From Hahellaceae bacterium (GTDB lineage Bacteria > Pseudomonadota > Gammaproteobacteria > Pseudomonadales > Oleiphilaceae): a stretch of DNA of 64,000 nt. A program made the position numbers and the translations under genes. Location of the stretch: the NCBI GenBank assembly GCA_016744695.1, contig JADGDV010000004.1, forward strand, positions 1-64,000, given 5' to 3'. The number at the start of each line of letters is the position of its first letter. Positions within the stretch are counted from its first letter, which is position 1. Below are positions 1-6,692 of the stretch, one piece after another. The notes below the pieces were generated by a model that saw only the letters and a list, made by a program, of their open reading frames with translations, had not been told where the DNA came from and did not search any database.

Positions 1-52
1 ATAAATATCGTAGTCAGAGCTTACAGAATACAAATGGATAGTTTTTACTGAT

Positions 53-796
53 CTAGCCATATCTGTGAATGCAAAATGCAAGACCTGACCCCGATGGTTT
101 TACAAAATGCAAGACCTGACCCCAATGGTTCTTGCAGACCGAACTGGCTTCATCATTAGCGGCAACAAAGTACGTATGGTAGTCAGCCACGGTTAAGTTA
201 AACGCTTTTAATGTCTTCGCTTCTACTTTAACCGAAACCACTTCAGCCCAAGTGTTATCATCATTCAGCAGGCGATACCCCAGTTTCAAGTCAGCCGCAT
301 CTACCCAAGCACCATTACTTATTTTGCCTTGATAAATGTGACCTTCTGAGGATGCTACCGCACCAGCTGAGGCTGGTAGTTGCACAAAGTATGGGTGTAT
401 TCGGTTTGAGATAATGGTTTGTTCAACGGCTGTATCTTGATCACGAATGGTGACGGATACAGTTTCTTCATAGGGGTTGGAGTATTGGGCTAAGATAGCC
501 TTAAAGCCCATTTTACCCGTGTATTCATCGCGCGCCCAAACAGAGTCACCTACCTGCACGTCGCGAATAGGAAAGAAACCATTATTGGTTTTAACCAGAG
601 TGTCACCGTCGAATGAACAGGTACTAGGGGTGTACTTTTCTCTACGCGCTATTTCAATACGCTCTATCGCTTCTTCCGATGTCTTTTTGGCACGATTAGA
701 CATCGTCTTGTTTTTAAGCGCGTGAATTAAATCCCCTGCTTTATTAGCAATCCTTGAAAACTTGCCAATACCTGCAGTAGCAAGATCAATAGCCAA
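53..796 (-). pseudogene. HINT-domain fragment of a polymorphic toxin or RHS-type protein
   Basis: This is a broken piece of a secreted polymorphic-toxin protein. It holds a HINT (Hedgehog/intein) self-cleavage domain: the block begins at CSFDGDTLV near residue 60 with the expected nucleophilic Cys, passes through IRDVQVGDSVW, and ends near HTYFVAAN. The closing His-Asn/Cys junction is absent because the frame runs into the 28-base repeats at 72-130, which supply its last ~20 codons. The only start is an internal TTG with no ribosome site, and an in-frame stop lies in the repeat just upstream (816-844). The N-terminal delivery part is missing. HINT assignment is from motif recognition; that it is a remnant is inference from the missing ends. 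Confidence 0.7.
72..130 (+). repeat. Two direct 28-base repeats (CAAAATGCAAGACCTGACCC type)
   Basis: Positions 72-99 and 103-130 are the same 28 bases except for one change (G to A after the CCCC), separated by 3 bases. Each reads CAAAATGCAAGACCTGACCC and then C[G/A]ATGGTT. From memory, this word is a common dispersed sequence beside RAYT-type transposase genes in gammaproteobacteria. The pair truncates the HINT frame on the other strand. Confidence 0.8.
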
Positions 797-807
797 GTCT
801 GTTGCGG

Positions 808-1008
808 TTAATATTTTTTAAGAGTGCCTGTCCTTGTTATCTTTATTTTAAGAGTGCCTGTCCTTGTTATCTTTGTTGAGTACTCTTTTAACCATCCTGC
901 GTACGCGGCTAAATCCTCCTCAGAACAAAAGCAAATTTGACGGTTATTTCCACGTTGGATGATATATTGTGGAATGCCCTCTGGGCATAGTCTAGATAAT
1001 TTTGGCAT
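808..1008 (-). pseudogene. Truncated RAYT (REP-associated tyrosine transposase), N-terminal piece
   Basis: The first ~45 residues (MPKLSRLCPEGIPQYIIQRG, then NNRQICFCSEEDLAAYAGWLKEYS) match the start of a Y1-type REP-associated transposase, a family usually 150-230 residues long. The His-hydrophobic-His metal site and catalytic Tyr that should follow are missing. After STK the frame passes through two copies of the 30-base repeat at 816-874, translated as ITRTGTLK twice, and stops. A good ribosome site (AAGGAAG) remains upstream of the ATG at 1008, so a short nonfunctional peptide could be made. It differs in sequence from the full-length transposase at 3157, so it is not a broken copy of that gene. 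Confidence 0.8.
816..874 (+). repeat. RAYT-type repeat, copies 1 and 2 (tandem)
   Basis: Copy 1 is at 816-844 and copy 2 at 846-874, a 30-base period. Each reads TTTTAAGAGTGCCTGTCCTT then GTTATCTTT. Further copies lie at 1931-1959 and 4325-4350 in the same orientation, with a diverged inverted copy at 3062-3083. All sit at edges of genes or gene fragments. No CRISPR-like spacers are present. Confidence 0.9.
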
Positions 1009-1053
1009 GGTTGCTTCCTTGTAACCAAATAAGATAGTGAGATTGTTAGGCGA

Positions 1054-1122
1054 TTATCCATCATCACCAGAAATTACGCCTTTGCGACTTTCTGTATTAA
1101 ACTCAAGAATACTTCCTTTCAT
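1054..1122 (-). pseudogene. Short N-terminal remnant of a cold-shock-domain-like protein
   Basis: A 22-codon frame begins with ATG at 1122 behind GGAGAAAATAGA and reads MKGSILEFNTESRKGVISGD then DG and a stop. This opening resembles the N-terminal OB-fold found on TM2- or DUF805-type membrane proteins, where G-K/D-G is normally followed by the second strand (R-Y-x-F). Homology ends at the stop, so this looks like the first two strands of a lost gene. The rest of 1009-1275 shows nothing else I can support. Confidence 0.45.
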
Positions 1123-1275
1123 TCTATTTTCTCCAATATCTTCAAATAGCTTTTATCATCACTTTATAAGAGCAATCACTCTGCTAGTAACACTACAGCT
1201 CTTCAAGCAACCAGTCACGACTATACTCCACCGAGCTGTACGCAATATATTTTGTACTTTGCCAGCGGTTCTAAA

Positions 1276-1845
1276 CTAATCATCACCGTAAGGGCCGTCC
1301 TGGCCAAAAGGAAACGTTTGAAGAGACGGGTCTGGGTTACCTGTTAGAAGGTAGGCTATAAAATCAGTAAAGCTCATCCAGTGAGCATACTCTTTTCCTT
1401 TAATGTCATTTGAAAACCAAACGACTTGCCCAGAACGAGGAGAACCTTTACAAAAAAGAAAATAATACCCGCCCCCTCCTTCTAACTGTAAAATAACACC
1501 ATTATCAGGAACTAAATTAAAGCCATTATCTGTAGCATAATTTTTATATCTTTCTTTGTCTTTTAGTGTGTCTAAAAGGTCACCTCTACGCACAGCCCTT
1601 CCATAAAGTTTATTACAATCAGGGGCGTCGGCATTACTTTTATCTGGAATCCCTCGTATAGTTTCACCAAACCACAGTGCTACACCGTAATTACTAAGAA
1701 AGTATCGGTAATCATCAGATAGTTCGACACATAATGTTTTTTCCACATTAAAAATTTCTTCTTCGGTTGCCCCCCCGTCTCTGCAAAAAAATGGTTCCTT
1801 CTCCTTATCATTCTTTACCAGTGTCATTAACTCATCAATATTCAT
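1276..1845 (-). CDS. SMI1/KNR4 (SUKH) family immunity protein
   Basis: A 189-residue cytoplasmic protein with the SUKH fold. The marker segment is EEEIFNVEKTLCVELSDDYR followed by YFLSNYGVALWFG, the classic 'acidic helix, L-P-x-x-Y, F-L-x-x-N-G' pattern, at residues ~25-60. SUKH proteins bind and neutralise diverse secreted or contact-delivered nuclease toxins. No intact partner toxin lies beside it: directly upstream is only a 23-codon toxin-like tail (1860-1930), so it now looks like an orphan immunity gene whose toxin was replaced or deleted at the repeat at 1931-1959. The target toxin cannot be predicted. Confidence 0.8.
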   Translation of the reverse strand: MNIDELMTLVKNDKEKEPFFCRDGGATEEEIFNVEKTLCVELSDDYRYFLSNYGVALWFGETIRGIPDKSNADAPDCNKLYGRAVRRGDLLDTLKDKERYKNYATDNGFNLVPDNGVILQLEGGGGYYFLFCKGSPRSGQVVWFSNDIKGKEYAHWMSFTDFIAYLLTGNPDPSLQTFPFGQDGPYGDD

Positions 1846-1859
1846 TACGTTATATCCTG

Positions 1860-1930
1860 TTAAGGTAGGACTTCCAGATCCAAATTAGGTCCATCACCAT
1901 TAAGGTAAGGGTTTGTCCCCTCCTCGTATT
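1860..1930 (-). pseudogene. C-terminal tail of a lost toxin gene upstream of the SUKH gene
   Basis: The frame continues without a stop from the repeat at 1931-1959 (read as KITRTGTLKK) into YEEGTNPYLNGDGPNLDLEV then LP and stop at 1860-1862, 14 bases before the SUKH start codon. Toxin stop codons normally sit this close to their immunity gene, so this is plausibly the last residues of the cognate toxin, cut off by the repeat. The identity of the toxin cannot be told from so short a piece. Confidence 0.4.
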
Positions 1931-1959
1931 TTTTAAGAGTGCCTGTCCTTGTTATCTTT
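1931..1959 (+). repeat. RAYT-type repeat, copy 3
   Basis: Same 29-base sequence and orientation as copies 1 and 2. It separates the SUKH gene with its toxin tail from the DUF4303 gene, whose stop lies 10 bases away at 1969. Confidence 0.9.
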
Positions 1960-1968
1960 GCCACAAAT

Positions 1969-2589
1969 CTATTGCGTTGGTTCTTTGTTGCCTTTACCGT
2001 AATGCTCAAGTATTTTTTTATGCCAATTTTTTGAGTTAACCTGTTTTGATACTTTTAATAAACAGTTAATGATATCTGGATCTGGGTCCGCAAATTGAAT
2101 GCCTAATAAAATATCAGTCTCAAAGCCTTCTCCGCTGAAAGCGCCCTCTGATTTAAGTCTATTTAAAACTTTTATCATTACATCTGCATAAAACGCTTCG
2201 ATATACTCGTTAAAGTCTTCGCCCTCTGCCATAAAAAGATCATTCTCATTCAAATAATCCAAGTATTCATTTGTTGACTCAAATACATCGCTATGACGAT
2301 ACATGTAGCTCCATTCTGCACCAGTCACCTCAAACCAAGAGTAAGGTCGTTTAGCTATGTCCTTGGCTTTTATACAGTGTTCCTCCAGCCCCTCTCTGGT
2401 ACATGCAACAACACTTATACTGTCAAAACCAGAATATCCAGATATTGCGTAAGCGAATATTGACTGCCCCTCTAGATCTTTAATCAAAAGATCTAGATGC
2501 TTTGCGCAAGCGTCAAAAATATAATTACCCAACTTTTCTTTTAATTGACTTGTTTTCACTATCCCCTCGCTGCAGATATTTCTGCCCAT
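1969..2589 (-). CDS. DUF4303 family protein, probable immunity protein
   Basis: A 206-residue acidic soluble protein matching DUF4303: FAYAISGYSGFDSISVVACT near residue 45, then a WFEVTGAEWSYMYR block. DUF4303 members are commonly found behind polymorphic-toxin C-termini and are regarded as immunity proteins. Its start overlaps the 3' end of the AHH-type toxin frame by 31 bases, so translation is likely coupled and it is the best candidate to neutralise that toxin. Function as immunity is inferred from position and family, not from a binding motif. Confidence 0.7.
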   Translation of the reverse strand: MGRNICSEGIVKTSQLKEKLGNYIFDACAKHLDLLIKDLEGQSIFAYAISGYSGFDSISVVACTREGLEEHCIKAKDIAKRPYSWFEVTGAEWSYMYRHSDVFESTNEYLDYLNENDLFMAEGEDFNEYIEAFYADVMIKVLNRLKSEGAFSGEGFETDILLGIQFADPDPDIINCLLKVSKQVNSKNWHKKILEHYGKGNKEPTQ

Positions 2590-3071
2590 TGTCTTAAAAC
2601 ACCAATTATACCTTCTCTATCACCCCTTACAGGCAATAATAAATCATTAAGATCTCCTTGTGGTATTCCTCCGTGCTGACCCGTCACATTATTAGGAGCC
2701 CAGGTTAAGTTTTCCCGATATAGGCGCACGTCAATGCCCACTTCAGCTAATATTTGCCTATTTTCTATTGCAGCAGCACTTTGACTAGCTTTCTCTACTA
2801 GGTGATGCGCATGGCTTGGCATGCCAGGGTATGTAATTCCTGATATCTCTTCATAATATTTTCTCCAACCATTCACGCCAAAGATATTATTTCCGCGCTT
2901 TAATGAGCCTTGGTATACCGCTTCCCGAATAAATTCCGGCGTTACACCTTGATCTAATAGATTGTTTTTCCATGTATTATACGCACCTTGGCCACTTGGC
3001 AAGTCGACAAATTCATTTACACGGCTATTAAATAAAGTCGGATCAATTCCCAGAAAAGTCAACAAGGACAC
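2559..3071 (-). CDS. AHH-type nuclease toxin module without delivery domain
   Basis: A 170-residue frame whose C-terminal half matches the AHH family of HNH-like nuclease toxins: SHAHHLVEKASQ supplies the His pair, followed by the 'G-I-D-V-R-L ... N-L-T-W-A-P-N-N' segment and a final GQHGG. These domains normally sit at the very C-terminus of long secreted proteins. Here only the module remains, opening at a GTG (3071) that lies inside an inverted, diverged copy of the repeat, with a stop two codons upstream. It overlaps the DUF4303 gene. It may be an orphan cassette that recombines with a full toxin gene elsewhere, or a stranded fragment. Confidence 0.65.
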   Translation of the reverse strand: MSLLTFLGIDPTLFNSRVNEFVDLPSGQGAYNTWKNNLLDQGVTPEFIREAVYQGSLKRGNNIFGVNGWRKYYEEISGITYPGMPSHAHHLVEKASQSAAAIENRQILAEVGIDVRLYRENLTWAPNNVTGQHGGIPQGDLNDLLLPVRGDREGIIGVLRQWAEISAARG

Positions 3072-3083
3072 ACACTATTAAAT
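3062..3083 (-). repeat. RAYT-type repeat, diverged copy in inverted orientation
   Basis: On the plus strand this reads AACAAGGACACACACTATTA then AA, against AACAAGGACAGGCACTCTTA plus AA for the reverse complement of copies 1-4: 19 of 22 bases agree. Its inverted orientation means the toxin/immunity pair (with copy 3) and the RAYT gene (with copy 4) each lie between oppositely oriented copies. Confidence 0.65.
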
Positions 3084-3156
3084 TGACATACTAACACGTT
3101 AAAACTAAGCTAACCCAACATCACAACACATCACCATTCGCAAAAAGGATTTTGCC

Positions 3157-4143
3157 ATGGCACAAGCCAGAGACACCCTCATATCTATTGCTGACACACC
3201 CTATTATCACTTGATTTCACGCTGCGTCCGACGCACATTTTTATGCGGTGTAGACAATACAACAGGCAAAAGCTACGAACACCGCAGGCAGTGGATTGAA
3301 GATCGTCTGCGTATTTTGTCTTCCCTGTTTGCTATTGATATCTGCGCATACGCGATTATGTCAAACCACATGCACCTTGTAGCAAAGCTTTGCCCTGAAC
3401 AATCTGATCAATGGAGCATAGATGAGGTTCTTCAGCGTTGGACGAGCTTATACAAAGGCCCTTTACTCGTTCAAAAGTGGTTGAAAGATGAAACGATGAT
3501 TGATGCTGAACGTAAAGTTGTTTCTGAAATGGCCGAGGTCTACCGTAAGCGCCTATCTTCACTTAGCTGGCTAATGAAGTGTTTGAATGAACCCATTGCT
3601 CGTGCAGCGAATAAAGAAGATCAATGTACTGGTCACTTCTGGGAGGCGCGTTTTAAATCACAAGCGCTGTTAACCGAAAAAGCTTTATTAAGTTGTATGG
3701 CGTATGTGGATTTAAACCCTGTTCGCGCAAAAATGGCTGCCACACCAGAGTTATCTGAACATACCAGTATTAAAGAACGACTAGACCCAGCGTTTAATAT
3801 TGAAAAAGCGGTTGAGCAACAAGTACAGCAGCAATCGTTACAACATTTTAATACTCATGCAGGGTTGTTCATCAAGCCATTAGCTGCATTTGAAGGTAAT
3901 ATCAGCCAAAAACAACAATCTGGTATTTTGTTTTCTTTAGAAGACTATCTTGAGCTTGTTGATTATACTGGGCGCATATTACATCCTAATAAGCGTGGTG
4001 TAATTTCTGAGTCACTACCGCCTATTCTTGATCGTTTAAACCTGAATGAAAAAGAATGGATTGAGCAAGCGACTCAATTTGAATCGTGCTATCAAAAACA
4101 GTTTGCAAAAACCAGAGCGAGTAGAAAAACCCACTCGGCTTAG
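3157..4143 (+). CDS. RAYT / Y1-type transposase (REP-associated tyrosine transposase)
   Basis: A full-length 328-residue single-strand DNA transposase of the HUH/Y1 superfamily. The metal-binding HUH motif is in MSNHMHLVAKL near residue 70, and the conserved AYVDLNPVRAKM near residue 180 carries the expected catalytic Tyr in the helix typical of RAYTs. Start: ATG at 3157 behind AAAAAGGA. RAYTs nick and join single-stranded DNA at REP hairpins and are usually single-copy. The gene lies between an inverted diverged repeat (3062-3083) and copy 4 (4325-4350), the arrangement expected of a REP-bounded RAYT locus. At 328 residues it is longer than most RAYTs; the extra ~120 C-terminal residues show no domain I recognise. 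Confidence 0.88.
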   Translation: MAQARDTLISIADTPYYHLISRCVRRTFLCGVDNTTGKSYEHRRQWIEDRLRILSSLFAIDICAYAIMSNHMHLVAKLCPEQSDQWSIDEVLQRWTSLYKGPLLVQKWLKDETMIDAERKVVSEMAEVYRKRLSSLSWLMKCLNEPIARAANKEDQCTGHFWEARFKSQALLTEKALLSCMAYVDLNPVRAKMAATPELSEHTSIKERLDPAFNIEKAVEQQVQQQSLQHFNTHAGLFIKPLAAFEGNISQKQQSGILFSLEDYLELVDYTGRILHPNKRGVISESLPPILDRLNLNEKEWIEQATQFESCYQKQFAKTRASRKTHSA

Positions 4144-4324
4144 TTACATTTAACATCCCCTGCCCCTCCTTTCTTCATCTTGTTCGTCAAGGGAGACAAA
4201 CTCGCCTGAAAAACTAGAAGCTCTTATGAAAACAGTGTTTCTCAAGCAGGCGGTGCGCATTATCTTGTAGATGATAATTAAATGATGTTTTGTACTCTGA
4301 ATTTTGGTTCGCTTGATAATTTAT

Positions 4325-4374
4325 TTTTAAGAGTGCCTGTCCTTGTTATCGTTATCCCTTGTCCTTGTTATCCC
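4325..4374 (+). repeat. RAYT-type repeat, copy 4 plus a partial echo
   Basis: Positions 4325-4350 match copies 1-3 for the first 26 bases, then GTCCTTGTTATCCC at 4361-4374 repeats its second half. It lies ~180 bases past the transposase stop and 6 bases from the stop of the outer membrane protein gene on the other strand. Confidence 0.85.
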
Positions 4375-4379
4375 TTCAG

Positions 4380-4913
4380 TCAGAAACTGAGAGTAAATAT
4401 CAACTCAGGATATGTCGTGGAACAATCAGACAGTTGATCACAATCCAAATACTCCTCATAAACCACGCCGCCTCCAATATAAACGCCGTTATTTGCACTG
4501 AAATAAGCACCCGTACGCCCACCATATGAACCTTGATCATCAATACTTCGCCCTTTGTAATCACCATAGAATGTTTGGCGATAAAACGCGCCCACGTAAG
4601 GCTTGATCACTTTTGGTTGAGTAAATACGTAGGTAACCTTGGGGGTAATCTTTGTTATAGAAGGGTCGCCAGACATCCAATACTGCGCATCAATGCCGAG
4701 TTCAAGCCCTTGAACTAAATAGTAACCGACGCCCACACCCAGAATAAGGTAATTATCATTGAAAGCGCTCCCCGAACCCACCACAACACTTACACTGGTA
4801 GAGTCTTTTGAAAACGCCGTACTGACACCACCAGAGCCAACACTGGCGGCTGTAACGGTTTGGCTAAGGCTAAACGCCATCAATAAAACGGCCATCTTAT
4901 TCATTATTTTCAT
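4380..4913 (-). CDS. Small outer membrane beta-barrel protein
   Basis: I start this at ATG 4913, behind AGGATG, because it opens a clean Sec signal peptide (MKIMNKMAVLLMAFSLSQTV, cut near TAA); the frame continues 40 codons further upstream without a ribosome site. The mature ~155 residues show alternating polar/hydrophobic strands (SVSVVVGSG, YLILGVGVGYYLVQGLELGI) and end in FTLSF, the C-terminal aromatic signature of BAM-inserted barrels. A pair of Cys near the C-terminus (DCDQLSDCS) could form an extracellular disulfide. It resembles 8-stranded OmpX/OmpW-sized proteins; substrate unknown. The 200 bases between it and the HisA gene hold nothing I can assign. Confidence 0.7.
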   Translation of the reverse strand: MKIMNKMAVLLMAFSLSQTVTAASVGSGGVSTAFSKDSTSVSVVVGSGSAFNDNYLILGVGVGYYLVQGLELGIDAQYWMSGDPSITKITPKVTYVFTQPKVIKPYVGAFYRQTFYGDYKGRSIDDQGSYGGRTGAYFSANNGVYIGGGVVYEEYLDCDQLSDCSTTYPELIFTLSF

Positions 4914-5113
4914 ACCACATCCTAAATATTTTTGTTGTTCAGCACAGTCTACTACAAGCAAAGGACTTTCTGAATCCATCGTCAGTGGTTGGTCGCTATT
5001 ATGAACACGTTGAACATTTACGCTTGACCACATGGCACCTTACCGAAAAGCTAATAAGAGAGGCTGACAAAAGTCCTTTCCCAAGTCTAATAAGGATGAT
5101 ATCAAAGGCATCA

Positions 5114-5884
5114 TTATATACGCCTATACTTACCATTATTCCATTCAATACACTCATCGAGTGTAATACCACTACCACCAAATATATCCAATGCGCTGCC
5201 AACCGTGAGGTTTACTTTACCTTTAGACAGCCTGCGTACAAGCTCTAGATCATCAATAGAACGAGCGCCTCCCGCATAGGTAATCGGTATAGTGGCAATA
5301 TTGCTTAACAGTGTAACAAGCTCTTGATCAATCCCAGCTTGCAAACCTTCTACATCAGCCGCATGAATCAAAAACTCGGAGCAATGACCCGCCAGCTCAG
5401 ATAGTGTCGCTTTATCAATTTGTGTACTCGTCACCGTTTGCCATCTGTCGGTAGCTATATTCCAACCTGAGTCTGTTCGGCGACAACTTAAATCTAACAC
5501 TAAACGCTCAGAACCGGTCTCACGCTTGATAGCCTCCAGTCGGCCTGAAGAAAGCTGGCCATTTTCAAACAGGTATGAGGTAACAATCAGATGCGATGCG
5601 CCCGCATCAAGAAATTCTGCCGCATTTTCATTATTCACACCGCCACCAAACTGCAAACCTTGAGGCCAAGCGGCTAATGCTTTTAATACCGCATCTTTAT
5701 TATCAGGGCCTAGGGCAATAACATGGCCACCCGTTAAACCATGCTCTCTATAAAGTTGAGCATAATAGGCTGAATCATAAGGGCTAATAAAATTAGTGTC
5801 AGCACCTTCGTCACTAAGGCTGCCGCCCACAATTTGCTTTACTTTACCTTGATGAAGGTCGATACAGGGACGAAACTGAGTCAA
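5114..5884 (-). CDS. hisA: Eukaryotic-type HisA, ProFAR isomerase (histidine biosynthesis)
   Basis: A 256-residue (beta/alpha)8 barrel that converts ProFAR to PRFAR, the fourth step of histidine synthesis. It is the eukaryotic form of the enzyme, like yeast HIS6: FRPCIDLHQGKVKQIVGG at the N-terminus, FGGGVNN near 80, LDLSCRRT near 131, FLIHAADVEGL near 170, YAGGARSIDDL near 203 and GSALDIFGG near 229 follow the fungal/plant sequence, not the bacterial DxxxGxxV-type HisA. The catalytic Asp of strand 1 (CIDLH) and the Asp of HAADVEG are present. It stands alone, with no other his genes in the window. Whether it replaces or duplicates a bacterial hisA cannot be told here. Confidence 0.9.
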   Translation of the reverse strand: MTQFRPCIDLHQGKVKQIVGGSLSDEGADTNFISPYDSAYYAQLYREHGLTGGHVIALGPDNKDAVLKALAAWPQGLQFGGGVNNENAAEFLDAGASHLIVTSYLFENGQLSSGRLEAIKRETGSERLVLDLSCRRTDSGWNIATDRWQTVTSTQIDKATLSELAGHCSEFLIHAADVEGLQAGIDQELVTLLSNIATIPITYAGGARSIDDLELVRRLSKGKVNLTVGSALDIFGGSGITLDECIEWNNGKYRRI

Positions 5885-6022
5885 AGGAAACCTCGGGGTT
5901 ATTGGGTCATATTTTTGGGCGGTTTTATAGGGCTTATTATAACTAGCTTTGTGTTAGTAAAATAGCAATCAAGAAAATATTATGTAATAGTCATTACACG
6001 ATTAAAACGGCGAAAGGTTTTC

Positions 6023-6520
6023 ATGAATATTATATCTAGGGCTTATCTGCTAGCCATAAAAGTAACATTTATCCTCATCGCCGGTCACTCTGCTTTTGCT
6101 CAGGCTCAAGAAGAAAGCCTTTTTCAACATCAAAAAAATCAAAAACCGCTTTTTTTAGATATTCGATTTTGCTCTTGTAAGGCTTTCGATATTGAGTCTG
6201 AGTCAATAACGCCATTACCCGAGTTTTTAGATAAAGCGGCTTCAATTAAAGTAGGTATTTCAGAGAGTGATCTAGGTTTTGTATCTGCTGGAGGGCTAAG
6301 ATTTGATTATTCAATTGCTCCAGATAAAGAAACTAATTCGTTTGTACTCGAGTATTCAGGGGAGTATATCAAAGGAAAAAAATCATCAAGCTCTCAATCT
6401 GTCATTATCGTTGATCTTGATAATTGGGTTACTATCATGGGCTACGAGAATATATCTGATCAAGGTAATGACTACTTCAATGTAGCCATTAAGCTTGCTC
6501 ATAGTACAAAAAACTACTGA
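6023..6520 (+). CDS. Secreted protein of unknown function
   Basis: A 165-residue protein with a Sec signal peptide (hydrophobic KVTFILIAGHSAFAQA, cleavage near residue 29) behind a GAAAGG ribosome site. Mature part is acidic with predicted beta-strands (FVSAGGLRFDY, SVIIVDLDNWVTIM) and a CSCKAF motif near residue 50 that could form a disulfide or bind metal. I do not recognise a family. It is divergent from hisA (138 bases between starts) and convergent with the TPR/TonB operon; the 172 bases after it show no clear terminator. Confidence 0.6.
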   Translation: MNIISRAYLLAIKVTFILIAGHSAFAQAQEESLFQHQKNQKPLFLDIRFCSCKAFDIESESITPLPEFLDKAASIKVGISESDLGFVSAGGLRFDYSIAPDKETNSFVLEYSGEYIKGKKSSSSQSVIIVDLDNWVTIMGYENISDQGNDYFNVAIKLAHSTKNY

Positions 6521-6692
6521 ATTGATTAAAAAATAATTTGACCAAAAGCCGCAACGGGCTCCGTACTTTTATGTAAAAGATAGTTCTTCTTTTCTATTTT
6601 CACCCCCCTATAAACCCTGAACAACCGCTACACCTCGGCCACGACTAGTCACAAGTACAGGCCTCCGAGTGTCTTTATATTAAATTACGTCT

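Noticed and set aside
816-874. Two tandem 30-base units that might be a CRISPR remnant
   Set aside because: There is no unique spacer between units (only one base), further copies are dispersed at gene edges, and no cas gene is present.
1037-1279. 80-codon open frame on the plus strand
   Set aside because: It lies opposite the cold-shock-like remnant, has no ribosome site and no recognisable domain.
4914-5033. 40-codon N-terminal extension of the small outer membrane protein
   Set aside because: The signal peptide begins at the internal ATG 4913, which has its own ribosome site.
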